NCBI GenBank assembly: GCA_041846495.1
Contig: JBGZEX010000017.1
Span: 1-26,066 of the forward strand
DNA from: JBGZEX01 sp041846495
Lineage (GTDB): Bacteria > Bacteroidota > Bacteroidia > Bacteroidales > Marinifilaceae
DNA: 26,066 nt
Direction of reading: 5' to 3'
Shown: positions 1 to 7,535 of the stretch, piece by piece
Layout of the letters: each line of letters starts with the position of its first letter
Position numbering within the stretch: position 1 is the first letter of the stretch
Notes under the pieces: generated by a model
Database searches by the model: none
Told to the model about the DNA's origin: nothing
The model's input: the letters and a program-made list of their open reading frames with translations, nothing else
Position numbers and translations under genes: made by a program

Positions 1-351
1 CACCAATGCGCCCATGGGCAATGTTTTTACGGCAAAAGCCGCCCGGGCGGGGGATTCTTCTCCGAAATATTTCGCATATACTTCATTCATCGCTGCGAAA
101 TCGGAAATATCGCTTAGGAGACAGGTGGTTTTCACTACGTTTTTATAGTCGCATCCGGCGGCTTCGAGTATGTAGCCGATATTTTTCAAAGACTGTTCGG
201 TTTGTTCTTTGATACCGCCTTCGACGAATTTACCCGTGTTCACGTCGACGGGCAATTGTCCGCTGATGAATACCATTCCGTTGGCTTCCGTAGCCTGACT
301 GTAGGGTCCGATAGCTTTGGGCGCTTTCGGTGAGTTTATGATTTTTTTCAT
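1..351 (-). CDS. ridA: RidA-family enamine/imine deaminase (3' end cut by window edge)
   Basis: RidA (YjgF/YER057c/UK114) proteins are small trimeric cytosolic enzymes that hydrolyse reactive enamines and imines released by PLP enzymes such as threonine dehydratase. The visible 117 residues start MKKIINSPKAPKAIGPYSQA and contain the family blocks GPYSQA, FISGQLPVD and ESPARAAF. The arginine of the last block is the conserved substrate-carboxylate binder. Full-length members have about 125 residues, so only the last few, including the conserved late glutamate, are missing. The start is the first ATG of the conserved N-terminus. It follows recR on the same strand after 104 bases, but a perfect -7 box in that gap suggests its own transcription. 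A class V PLP aminotransferase nearby and a PLP ornithine aminotransferase at the window end are the type of enzyme whose by-products RidA removes; this link is inference. Confidence 0.95.
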   Translation of the reverse strand, partial: MKKIINSPKAPKAIGPYSQATEANGMVFISGQLPVDVNTGKFVEGGIKEQTEQSLKNIGYILEAAGCDYKNVVKTTCLLSDISDFAAMNEVYAKYFGEESPARAAFAVKTLPMGALV

Positions 352-375
352 ATCTAAAGTTTTTTAAGTTCCCGC

Positions 376-383
376 AAAGGTAG
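376..383 (-). promoter_or_regulatory. Bacteroidetes -7 box for ridA
   Basis: Read on the minus strand this is TACCTTTG, a full match to the Bacteroidetes housekeeping -7 consensus TAnnTTTG. It lies 24 bases upstream of the ridA start codon. No clear -33 TTTG is present 19-21 bases further up. Confidence 0.5.
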
Positions 384-455
384 GCATAATTTTTAATCGG
401 CGGACGAAAATGGGAAAGAAAAACGGCGGCAGGCGATTCGTATATTCCGGATGTG

Positions 456-1067
456 TCAGCCGAATGCCACCAGGTTGACGAGGGAGCGGGCGAGGGTGAG
501 TTCGTCCGTGAATTCCAATCCGTTGCCTATGGCTATTCCCCGGGCGAGGGTGCTTATTTCCAAGCCCTCCCGCCGGCCGATTTTTTTATATACGTAATAA
601 GCCGTGGTGTCTCCCTCTATGGTTGCACTGAGGGCGAATATGATTTCTTTGGTACGTTCGCTTTCGCAACGGCGTATAAGGGGCTCTATCCGGAGCTCCG
701 ACGGACCGATGCCTTCCATGGGGGAGATGAGATTGCCCAATACGTGGTAGACTCCGGAATATTGTCCGGTGTTTTCGAGGGTAATGACGTCTTTGATATT
801 TTCGACTACGCATATGGTGGAAATATCCCGGCGAGGGTCGGAACATATGCCGCATACTTCTCCGTCGGAAATATTTCCGCATATGTTGCAGGTTTTTATT
901 CCCTCGTGGAGAGAACGGATGCTTTGTGCGAAGGCCTCGATTTGAGCGGGATCTTTTTTCAGCAAATGCAATACGTATTTCAATGCCGTTTTGCGACCTA
1001 CGCCCGGCAGGGAGGCGAATCGGTCGACGGCATTTTCCAGTATTTCCGAGGATTTATGCGGATTCAT
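456..1067 (-). CDS. recR: Recombination mediator protein RecR
   Basis: RecR works with RecO and RecF to load RecA on gapped DNA. The 203-residue product has the standard length and order: a helix-hairpin-helix with LPGVGRKTA (residues 20-28), a four-cysteine zinc finger (C60, C63, C72, C75), and a Toprim domain with VVEN at 87-90 and the conserved LGNLISPMEGIGP at 110-122. It ends with the ARG...LEFTDELTLARSL block. The frame is open upstream, but an upstream start would add 68 residues antiparallel to no known RecR domain and buried inside recJ. The start at 1067 gives the family's normal N-terminus. The start codon lies inside the last codons of recJ (14-base overlap), which implies translational coupling. 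Confidence 0.97.
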   Translation of the reverse strand: MNPHKSSEILENAVDRFASLPGVGRKTALKYVLHLLKKDPAQIEAFAQSIRSLHEGIKTCNICGNISDGEVCGICSDPRRDISTICVVENIKDVITLENTGQYSGVYHVLGNLISPMEGIGPSELRIEPLIRRCESERTKEIIFALSATIEGDTTAYYVYKKIGRREGLEISTLARGIAIGNGLEFTDELTLARSLVNLVAFG

Positions 1068-2814
1068 GGGTTTCGGGGTTTTCGGTTTTGTCGTCGGGGA
1101 AAATAATATCCCTGATAAGCATTTGCACATCTGTTTTCCCCATAAACCGGTTTTCCTGTATGGAGTAGGCAATGTCGAAATAATTGCCGGAGTATAATTT
1201 ATCGTATAGTTTTCCCATGCCGAAGCCGATGCCGTTTCTTTCGTTGCATGCTCTCGTACCGTCTTCCACAACTAATTTCAAATGTTCTTTCCTGCGGCCC
1301 ACACGTTTGGTGCCGATAACGAAGTTGCTTACTTTTTCGGTCATAAAAACCGGGATGTGATTGCACGGACCGAAAGGTGCGAATTTATTCAATTCTCTGC
1401 ACAAGTCGGTCGTCACATCGGTGAGGGCGATTTTGGCATCTATATGCATTTGGGGAATGAGCATATCTTTTTCCATCATATCTTCTACTGCGGCCTCGAA
1501 TTTTTTTCGAAAGGCCGGGATATTCTCGATTTTGAGAGTAAGTCCGGCGGCATATTTGTGTCCGCCGTAATTTTCGAGCAATTCGCTGCATTTGGAGATT
1601 GCGGCATAGAGGTCGAATCCTTCGATCGAACGGGCGGAACCCGTAGCCAGGCCGTTGGATTCGGTAAGGATGACGGTGGGTTTGTGGAAAGATTCGGCAA
1701 GCCGGGAAGCGACGATGGCGATAACGCCTTTATGCCATCGGGGATTGAAGAGTACGATGGTCCGTTTTCGGGAGTCGTTTTCCGAGATGCGAAGAAATTC
1801 CACGGCTTCTTCCGTAGTGGCATGGTCGATTTTTCGGCGTTTGTCGTTATACGTATTGATGTTGTCGTTGGTTTCTGCGGCGGCTTTTTCGTTTTCCGAG
1901 GTCAGCAGGGCCACGGATTTGTTTCCGTCGTCCACTCGTCCGGCCGCATTGATGCGGGGGCCTATTTTGAATACGATATCGTTTATGCCGATCTCTCCTT
2001 CTATCCTTGCCGACTTCATGATGATTTTAAGTCCGAGACTCGGGGCCGTATTCAACCGGCGGAGTCCGAAATAAGTCAATATGCGGTTTTCTCCCATTAT
2101 GGGAACGATGTCTCCGGCTATGCTTACGCATACGAGGTCCAACAAAGGGTAAATATCTTCCGGAGGGAGATTGTTCCGTATGGAATGGGCCTGGATGAGT
2201 TTGAAACTGACGCCGCATGCGCTCAGCCATTTGTAGGGATAGTTGCAATCCGCCCGCTGGGGGTCGAGCACGGCTACGGCCTTAGGAAGTTCTTCGCCGG
2301 GAGTATGGTGATCGCATATGATGATGTCGATGCCTTTGGAACGGGCATATTCTATGCGTTCCACGTCTTTTACCCCGTAATCCGTCACGAGCATAAGGGA
2401 AAAACCGTTTTCCGAAGCGTAGTTCAAACTGTTTTCGGATATGCCGTAGCCTTCGATATATCTGTCCGGAATATAATATTCCACCCGTCCCGGGACGGTT
2501 TTATCCTTGAGATATTTGTAGAGCAAAGCGACGGAAGTGGTGCCGTCCACATCGTAGTCTCCGTATATGAAGATTTTTTCGTTTCCGTCGATGGCTTTGT
2601 CGAGACGGGATACGGCTTTGTCCATGTCTTTCATGAGAAAGGGGTCGTGCAGCATATCCAAAGACGGATGGAAAAACCTGTCCGCTTCTTCTTTGGAAGC
2701 TATGCCCCGCTGCAATAGCAGTATGGCCGTAATCCTGTTACATCCTAATTCCTTTGCAAGTCTTTCTATTTCGTTTTCCTCCGGGAGTGGGGATACATGC
2801 CATTTTTTTTTCAT
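1054..2814 (-). CDS. recJ: Single-stranded-DNA-specific exonuclease RecJ
   Basis: RecJ degrades single-stranded DNA 5' to 3' in recombinational and mismatch repair, using two metal ions. The 586-residue product carries the DHH phosphoesterase motifs: DYDVDG (residues 86-91), VTDYG (143-147) and CDHH ending at residue 170. The DHHA1 motif YGGHKYAAG follows, then the C-terminal OB domain typical of RecJ. The start at 2814 (MKKKWHVSP) was chosen because AGGAAAGG precedes it. The alternative ATG at 2838 overlaps the -7 box of the best promoter candidate, so it would lie at or before the transcription start. Its end overlaps recR, forming a repair operon. Confidence 0.96.
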   Translation of the reverse strand: MKKKWHVSPLPEENEIERLAKELGCNRITAILLLQRGIASKEEADRFFHPSLDMLHDPFLMKDMDKAVSRLDKAIDGNEKIFIYGDYDVDGTTSVALLYKYLKDKTVPGRVEYYIPDRYIEGYGISENSLNYASENGFSLMLVTDYGVKDVERIEYARSKGIDIIICDHHTPGEELPKAVAVLDPQRADCNYPYKWLSACGVSFKLIQAHSIRNNLPPEDIYPLLDLVCVSIAGDIVPIMGENRILTYFGLRRLNTAPSLGLKIIMKSARIEGEIGINDIVFKIGPRINAAGRVDDGNKSVALLTSENEKAAAETNDNINTYNDKRRKIDHATTEEAVEFLRISENDSRKRTIVLFNPRWHKGVIAIVASRLAESFHKPTVILTESNGLATGSARSIEGFDLYAAISKCSELLENYGGHKYAAGLTLKIENIPAFRKKFEAAVEDMMEKDMLIPQMHIDAKIALTDVTTDLCRELNKFAPFGPCNHIPVFMTEKVSNFVIGTKRVGRRKEHLKLVVEDGTRACNERNGIGFGMGKLYDKLYSGNYFDIAYSIQENRFMGKTDVQMLIRDIIFPDDKTENPETHESA

Positions 2815-2835
2815 TACACCTTTCCTATTCTGTTG

Positions 2836-2866
2836 CAAAGTAGCGGAAATTCCGGCTTATTTCAAA
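2836..2866 (-). promoter_or_regulatory. Candidate promoter of recJ-recR
   Basis: On the minus strand there is a -33 element TTTG (2863-2866), a 20-base spacer, and TACTTTG (2836-2842), close to the Bacteroidetes TAnnTTTG -7 box but one base shorter. Its position 22 bases upstream of the chosen recJ start supports that start. Confidence 0.42.
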
Positions 2867-3036
2867 AATTTATTCCATATAATTTTTCGCTCGGGATGGA
2901 TTTGCGTATAAATGAATCCCATCCCTTCCGGTGTCGAAATATGCGATAACTCGGCGGATAATCTTCGCCCCGTATCGGGTTCCCTTTTCGTGTCGAATAT
3001 TCGTTTCCGGATATGGAATTTTAAAGGGGGAAATCG

Positions 3037-3044
3037 TATATTTG
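3037..3044 (+). promoter_or_regulatory. Bacteroidetes -7 box for the class V aminotransferase
   Basis: The sequence TATATTTG fits TAnnTTTG exactly and lies 20 bases before the ATG at 3065. No convincing -33 TTTG is seen at the usual distance. The 250-base gap between recJ and this gene is a divergent promoter region and holds nothing else I recognise. Confidence 0.48.
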
Positions 3045-3064
3045 TCCGTTCAAATACAACTGAA

Positions 3065-4153
3065 ATGAAAACATATTCTTTACCATTGGTCCCGGGGCCG
3101 GTTTCCGTTCCCGACGACATATTGAAACTCGGGCTGACGGATTACGGTTCGGCGGATATGGAAGAGGAGTATTCCGCTTTGTACGGGGATACGGAGGTTT
3201 TGCTCCGGGAACTTATGGGTACCCGGAACCGTATAGTCATCCATACGGGAGAAGGGATGATTGCTTTATGGAGTGCCATGAAGAGTACGCTTGCTCCCGG
3301 CGACAGGGTATTGGCCTTATCCACCGGTCTTTTCGGCTACGGAATGGGAACTATGGCCGAATCCGCAGGTTGCGAGGTGATGACCGTAGGTTTCGATTAT
3401 GACGATGATATAAGCGATTTGGACAGGGTGGAAGAGGCTATCCGGAGTTTCCGTCCCAAGATGATTACCATGGTGGAGAATGAAACTCCTTCCGGCATCA
3501 GGAATAATGTGGAAGCTATCGGCCGGTTGAAAACGAAATACGGAGTGCCTTTGTTATATGTGGATGCCGTATCGGGGATAGGAGGCGATCTCATACGGAC
3601 GGACGATTGGAATGTGGATTTATGTCTCGGAGGTTCTCAGAAATGTATTTCCGCACCTCCTCATACCGCATTTTTTTCGGTTAGCGACAAGGCTTGGGAG
3701 ATTGCGGAGAAAGTGAATTATGCGGGTTACGATGCTTTTTTGCCTTTTCGTACTGCCCCGGAGGACGGGAATTTTCCTTATACTCCTTATTGGCAGGGAT
3801 TGGCACAGTTGCACGGAGCCTGTCTCAGGATAAAGGAGGAAGGAATGGAAACTGTCCGGAAACGGCATCGGGAAACGGCGATGTTCGTGAGAAAAAGGAT
3901 AAGGGAAATGGGATTGAGATTATTTCCCCGACGGGAAGAAATCATGTCGGATACGGTAACCGCCGTTTATGTCCCCGACGCCTGGAGTTGGAAAGATTTG
4001 GACAAGGCTCTGCGGCTTCGGGGATTGGTGCTCGGAGGGAATTACGGCTGTTTGAGCGGGAAGGTCTTCCGTATCGGACATATGGGGACTCAGGCCGATA
4101 TGGAATTGGTAAAAAAGGCTATGGATATTCTGGAGGAGACGGTGAATAAATAA
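3065..4153 (+). CDS. Class V PLP-dependent aminotransferase (alanine-glyoxylate / serine-pyruvate type)
   Basis: This 362-residue protein is a fold-type I PLP enzyme of the class V aminotransferase group. It shows the N-terminal PGPVSVP block, IHTGEGMIALWSAM (cofactor phosphate region), YVDAVSGIGG with the PLP-ring aspartate, and GGSQKCISAPPH, in which K193 should form the Schiff base. The C-terminal VFRIGHMG matches the substrate-carboxylate arginine block of alanine-glyoxylate aminotransferases. Exact substrates cannot be read from sequence; 2-aminoethylphosphonate-pyruvate transaminase is an alternative within the same superfamily. The frame is open 51 codons upstream, but the ATG at 3065 gives the family's usual N-terminus and lies just after a -7 box. 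It appears monocistronic, divergent from recJ. Confidence 0.9.
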   Translation: MKTYSLPLVPGPVSVPDDILKLGLTDYGSADMEEEYSALYGDTEVLLRELMGTRNRIVIHTGEGMIALWSAMKSTLAPGDRVLALSTGLFGYGMGTMAESAGCEVMTVGFDYDDDISDLDRVEEAIRSFRPKMITMVENETPSGIRNNVEAIGRLKTKYGVPLLYVDAVSGIGGDLIRTDDWNVDLCLGGSQKCISAPPHTAFFSVSDKAWEIAEKVNYAGYDAFLPFRTAPEDGNFPYTPYWQGLAQLHGACLRIKEEGMETVRKRHRETAMFVRKRIREMGLRLFPRREEIMSDTVTAVYVPDAWSWKDLDKALRLRGLVLGGNYGCLSGKVFRIGHMGTQADMELVKKAMDILEETVNK

Positions 4154-4177
4154 ATTCGATAAAAAAACCTTTTCCTG

Positions 4178-4208
4178 TTGTCGGATAATAATTTTAATTG
4201 CATTTTTG
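4178..4208 (+). promoter_or_regulatory. Candidate promoter of the acidic-tail protein gene
   Basis: TTG at 4178-4180 is followed after 20 bases by CATTTTTG (4201-4208), matching the -7 consensus TAnnTTTG at all but the first position. About 50 bases of leader would precede the ATG at 4259. Confidence 0.38.
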
Positions 4209-4258
4209 TATTGGCAGCCGGACGTTGTCGCCCGGATTAATTAAAAACGTAAACGACT

Positions 4259-4876
4259 ATGAATTACAGGTTTGAAATAAGTTCGGAAGACTATCCCGAT
4301 TTCAAGTGCGAGATAGCCGTAGGTCGCGATCAGAACTTTTTGATGTTTCACGAAACGATAGTGGATGTATTGGGGTACGATTCCACCCAATTGGCTTCTT
4401 TTTTTACGCTCGATGCTATGGGCGAACGGGTGAAGGAGATTGCACTCATGGATATGTCGGATGATAGCGAGTATGCCGTCCTCGTTATGGACCAGACTCT
4501 TATAGGAGATGCGATAAATTCCAAATGTTTGGAATTGGAGTATGTATACGATTTTTTCGAAAATCGAAGTCTTCGTATAGAATATGCGGGGGAGTATATA
4601 GCGGATTCGGGAGACGTGCTTCCCAAACTGATTTCCTGTACGGGAGAAATACCCAAACAATTCGAATTCGAGTCGGAGGGCGGTTGGGATTCCGATGATG
4701 AGGAGGACGATTTCGAACGCTCTTATATGGACGAGTTTTCAAGAGAGCGTTACGATGAGGGAGAAGAAGGGTTCGGGGATGAGGAGTACGGAGATTGGGA
4801 TGACGAATCCGATGCCGGCGGAAGAAGGAGAGATGCCGAATACGATAATATAGACGATTATATAGATCAGTTATGA
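4259..4876 (+). CDS. pRiA4b ORF-3-like (IS1096 passenger TnpR-like) protein with acidic tail
   Basis: The first 135 or so of 205 residues resemble the Bacteroidetes version of the pRiA4b ORF-3 domain: a strand-rich opening MNYRFEISSEDYPDF, then LMFHETIVDVLGYDSTQLASFF, and a later KLISCTGEIPKQF. The molecular role of this domain is unknown despite its name, which comes from a plasmid ORF and a transposon passenger. From about residue 140 the protein becomes a highly acidic, probably disordered tail rich in Asp, Glu and Gly with few hydrophobics. No transposase, inverted repeat or target duplication surrounds it, so I treat it as a resident chromosomal gene. It sits 66 bases before miaA on the same strand. 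Confidence 0.75.
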   Translation: MNYRFEISSEDYPDFKCEIAVGRDQNFLMFHETIVDVLGYDSTQLASFFTLDAMGERVKEIALMDMSDDSEYAVLVMDQTLIGDAINSKCLELEYVYDFFENRSLRIEYAGEYIADSGDVLPKLISCTGEIPKQFEFESEGGWDSDDEEDDFERSYMDEFSRERYDEGEEGFGDEEYGDWDDESDAGGRRRDAEYDNIDDYIDQL

Positions 4877-4893
4877 TATGAAGGATTGTCGAT

Positions 4894-4929
4894 TGCCGGC
4901 CGGGGGGTTCCATCCGGCCGGTATTTTAT
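4894..4929 (+). terminator. GC-rich hairpin with U-rich tail between the acidic-tail gene and miaA
   Basis: The arms CCGGCCGG (4896-4903) and CCGGCCGG (4914-4921) form a perfect 8-base-pair stem around a 10-base loop. A G-T and a T-A pair extend it outward, and TATTTTATT follows. It looks like an intrinsic terminator for the upstream gene. The tail is interrupted by A, and the miaA start is only 14 bases past it, so it may instead act as an attenuator of miaA. Confidence 0.55.
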
Positions 4930-4942
4930 TAACGTACGAACG

Positions 4943-5872
4943 ATGGATAAGCCGGTTTTGATTATGGTCGTAGGACCTACGGGAGTGGGGAAAACGGCTT
5001 TGAGTATCGAAATTGCCGAGTATTTCGGCACGGCCGTCATATCTGCGGATTCCCGGCAGATATATCGGGAGATGCGTATAGGCACGGCCGTACCTTCTCC
5101 GGAAGAGTTGGAGCGGGTTCCTCATTATTTTATCGGGAAATTGTCGGTAAAGGAGTATTATAATTCGTGGGAATACGAACGGGATGCCCTGGCCGTAGCG
5201 GAACGGATTTTCCGGAATCGGCCTTATGCCGTTTTATGCGGAGGGTCGATGATGTATGTGGATGCCGTTTGCCGGGGTATGGACGAAGCTCCGGACATAT
5301 CTCCCGGGTTGAGAGAGGAGGTGTGCCGGGAGTATGCGGATTACGGCCTCGAACATATGTTGGCGATACTGAAAGAGCTGGACCCCGTTTTTTACGCAGA
5401 AGTAGACCGGAATAACCCCAAACGGGTATTGCATGCCGTAGAGATTTGCAGAGCGGCGGGACGGCCCTGTTCGGATTTGCGCAAAAAGGAGAAAAAGAAA
5501 AGGGATTTCGATATGCTCCGTATCGGCTTGGATATGCCGCGGCCGGAACTTTATGACAGTATCGATAAGAGAGTGGACGATATGATGGCCCGGGGCTTGG
5601 AGGAGGAAGCCCGCAGGCTTTATCCTTTCCGGGCGTTCAATGCGTTGAATACCGTCGGCTATAAGGAATGGTTCGATTATTTCGAGGGAAAAATCGAAAA
5701 AGAGGAAGTCGTGCGCCTGATTAAACGGAATAGCCGGAGATATGCCAAAAAACAACTTACGTGGTTCCGCAAAGACAAAGATATTACATGGTTCCATCCC
5801 GATATGCGGGAAGAAATATTTTCCTATCTCCGATGTCCGAAAGTTTGGAATTTATACGGAGCCGGGGATTAA
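4943..5872 (+). CDS. miaA: tRNA dimethylallyltransferase MiaA
   Basis: MiaA transfers a dimethylallyl group to N6 of adenosine 37 in tRNAs reading UNN codons, the first step toward ms2i6A. The 309-residue product has the P-loop GPTGVGKT (residues 11-18), ADSRQIYREM with the catalytic aspartate D36, IGTAVPSPEE, the LCGGSMMYVDAV block, NPKRVLHAVEI, and the C-terminal NSRRYAKKQLTWFR tRNA-contact block. Length matches the family. An upstream TTG at 4886, preceded by AAGGA, would add 19 residues not typical of MiaA and would run through a GC-rich hairpin. I prefer the ATG at 4943, placing the hairpin in the leader. Confidence 0.95.
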   Translation: MDKPVLIMVVGPTGVGKTALSIEIAEYFGTAVISADSRQIYREMRIGTAVPSPEELERVPHYFIGKLSVKEYYNSWEYERDALAVAERIFRNRPYAVLCGGSMMYVDAVCRGMDEAPDISPGLREEVCREYADYGLEHMLAILKELDPVFYAEVDRNNPKRVLHAVEICRAAGRPCSDLRKKEKKKRDFDMLRIGLDMPRPELYDSIDKRVDDMMARGLEEEARRLYPFRAFNALNTVGYKEWFDYFEGKIEKEEVVRLIKRNSRRYAKKQLTWFRKDKDITWFHPDMREEIFSYLRCPKVWNLYGAGD

Positions 5873-5962
5873 AAGCCCGTGATAGCGAATCTGCAAAATC
5901 GATAAGCGGAAAAACCGATGGGATAATTTTCGCTTCTCGATACGGAAAACGGATTTAATAAT

Positions 5963-5970
5963 TATCTTTG
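5963..5970 (+). promoter_or_regulatory. Bacteroidetes -7 box for rubredoxin
   Basis: TATCTTTG matches TAnnTTTG and lies 28 bases before the rubredoxin ATG. No TTTG is seen at the -33 position. The preceding gap after miaA (5873-5962) shows no terminator. Confidence 0.5.
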
Positions 5971-5998
5971 TACGTTACCAATCTTTAAATAAACAAAC

Positions 5999-6163
5999 AT
6001 GAAGAAGTACATTTGTACGGTATGCGATTACGTATACGACCCCAAAGTCGGGGATCCCGACGGGGGAATTGCTCCGGGAACCGCTTTCGAAGACATACCC
6101 GACGATTGGAGTTGTCCGATATGCGGAGTAGGTAAGGATAGTTTCGAGCCTTTCGAAGGTTAG
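5999..6163 (+). CDS. Rubredoxin
   Basis: This 54-residue protein is a classic rubredoxin, a cytosolic one-electron carrier with a single Fe(Cys)4 centre. The two iron-binding knuckles are CTVC (C6, C9) and CPIC (C39, C42). The aromatic and acidic core YVYDPKVGDPDGGIAPGT, then FEDIPDDW, is also typical. In anaerobic Bacteroidales rubredoxins feed oxygen or peroxide detoxification enzymes such as rubrerythrin; the partner is not in this window. It has its own -7 box and is closed by an intrinsic terminator, so it is probably a single-gene unit. Confidence 0.97.
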   Translation: MKKYICTVCDYVYDPKVGDPDGGIAPGTAFEDIPDDWSCPICGVGKDSFEPFEG

Positions 6164-6168
6164 GAATT

Positions 6169-6200
6169 TGAGGTTGTCGAACGGCAACCTCAGCTTTTTT
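6169..6200 (+). terminator. Intrinsic terminator after rubredoxin
   Basis: TGAGGTTG (6169-6176) pairs perfectly with CAACCTCA (6185-6192). T-G and C-G pairs add two more steps, leaving a GAAC tetraloop. GC and six T residues follow. It starts six bases after the rubredoxin stop. Confidence 0.88.
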
Positions 6201-6220
6201 ATCGTATATTTAATAAAGGA

Positions 6221-7534
6221 ATGAAGATAGCGGTTATAGGAACGGGATATGTAGGACTCGTTACGGGGACGTGTTTTGCGGAAATGGGAGTGACGGTGAC
6301 CTGTGTGGATATAGACGAAGCCAAAATCAATCGTTTGAAGAACGGGGATATTCCGATTTACGAACCCGGGCTTTCGGATATGGTGCTCAGGAACGTGAAC
6401 GACGGACGTCTCTTTTTCACGGCATCCATGGCCTCGGCTTTGCCGGGTATCGATGCTTTGTTTATAGCGGTGGGAACCCCTCCCGGCGAGGACGGGAGTG
6501 CGGATATATCCCATGTATTGGATGTGGCGCAACAGGTGGGGCGGTTGATGGAGGATTATTTTGTGGTGGTTACCAAATCCACCGTTCCCATCGGGAGTAA
6601 TTTTAAGGTTCGAGAAGTTATACGGAAGGAAATTGCCCTAAGAGGGAAGGATATTCCCGTCGACGTGGCCTCCAATCCGGAATTCCTTAAGGAAGGGGAT
6701 GCCGTAAACGACTTCATGCATCCCGACAGAATCGTCGTGGGAACGGATTCTCCCCGGGTGAGAAAGACGATGGAAAGACTCTACCATAATTTCATTCTTG
6801 CCAATGTCCCCATATTGTTTATGGATATCGCTTCCGCCGAGATGACTAAATATGCGGCCAATTCCATGTTGGCTACCCGCATCACTTTTATGAACGAAAT
6901 CGCCAATCTGTGCGAAAAGGTGGGAGCCGATGCGGATGAGGTAAGACGCGGCATAGGAAGCGATAGCCGGATAGGGAATAAGTTCCTCAATGCCGGTTGC
7001 GGTTACGGCGGCTCCTGCTTTCCTAAAGATGTGAAAGCCTTGATTCGTACGGCAGCCGGAGCCGGATGCCGATCCCTTGTGCTCGAAGCCGTGGAAGAGG
7101 CCAACGAACGTCAGAAAGAGGTGTTGTTCGCTAAAATATCCCGGCATTTCGAAGGAAAACTCGAAGGGAGGAAAATCGCCGTATGGGGATTGGCGTTTAA
7201 ACCGGGGACCGACGATATGCGGGAAGCTCCGTCCATCGTATTGATAAACCGTCTTTTGGATGCCGGAGTGCGGGTGTCGGTTTACGATCCCGAGGCGATG
7301 AAAACGGCCGAACGACATTTCGGAGACAGGATTACCTATGCCTCCGATATGTACGGGGCTTTGACGGAAGCGGACGCATTGGTCGTCGTTACGGAATGGG
7401 CGGAGTTTAAAATCCCGAAGTTCACCTATATAGATAAGGCTCTGAAACATAAGGTTATTTTCGACGGAAGGAATATTTACGATCCCGTGCAGATGCGGGA
7501 TTTCGGTTATACGTATTATGGTATTGGGAAATAA
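6221..7534 (+). CDS. UDP-glucose 6-dehydrogenase (UDP-glucose/GDP-mannose dehydrogenase family)
   Basis: This enzyme oxidises a nucleotide sugar, most likely UDP-glucose to UDP-glucuronate, with two NAD+, feeding surface polysaccharide synthesis. The 437-residue product shows the N-terminal Rossmann motif GTGYVGLVTG, AVGTPPGEDG, KSTVPIGS, NPEFLKEGDA and the catalytic loop GGSCFPKD with the thiohemiacetal cysteine C266. The C-terminal NAD-like domain has WGLAFKPGTDDMREAPS. Length and motif order match bacterial Ugd. The start is only 21 bases after the rubredoxin terminator. TATATTTA at 6205-6212 is a poor -7 candidate and would give an almost leaderless message. The lipid kinase gene follows within two bases of its stop, so the two are probably cotranscribed. 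Confidence 0.93.
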   Translation: MKIAVIGTGYVGLVTGTCFAEMGVTVTCVDIDEAKINRLKNGDIPIYEPGLSDMVLRNVNDGRLFFTASMASALPGIDALFIAVGTPPGEDGSADISHVLDVAQQVGRLMEDYFVVVTKSTVPIGSNFKVREVIRKEIALRGKDIPVDVASNPEFLKEGDAVNDFMHPDRIVVGTDSPRVRKTMERLYHNFILANVPILFMDIASAEMTKYAANSMLATRITFMNEIANLCEKVGADADEVRRGIGSDSRIGNKFLNAGCGYGGSCFPKDVKALIRTAAGAGCRSLVLEAVEEANERQKEVLFAKISRHFEGKLEGRKIAVWGLAFKPGTDDMREAPSIVLINRLLDAGVRVSVYDPEAMKTAERHFGDRITYASDMYGALTEADALVVVTEWAEFKIPKFTYIDKALKHKVIFDGRNIYDPVQMRDFGYTYYGIGK

Positions 7535-7535
7535 A

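Noticed and set aside
456..1271. 271-residue RecR using the first in-frame start
   Set aside because: The extra 68 N-terminal residues match no RecR domain and lie inside recJ. Starting at 1067 gives the normal 203-residue protein.
1282..2718. Plus-strand open frame of 478 codons opposite recJ
   Set aside because: It is antisense to a clear RecJ and its translation shows no recognisable motif. Codon bias of this genome leaves long open frames on the opposite strand, and similar shadows lie opposite recR, pta and ackA.
2912..3064. 51-codon N-terminal extension of the class V aminotransferase
   Set aside because: The extension has no family similarity and spans the -7 box at 3037-3044. The ATG at 3065 gives the family's usual start.
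4259..4876. Mobile element suggested by the pRiA4b ORF-3 / TnpR-like name
   Set aside because: No transposase, terminal inverted repeats or target duplication are seen around it, and the neighbours are ordinary chromosomal genes.
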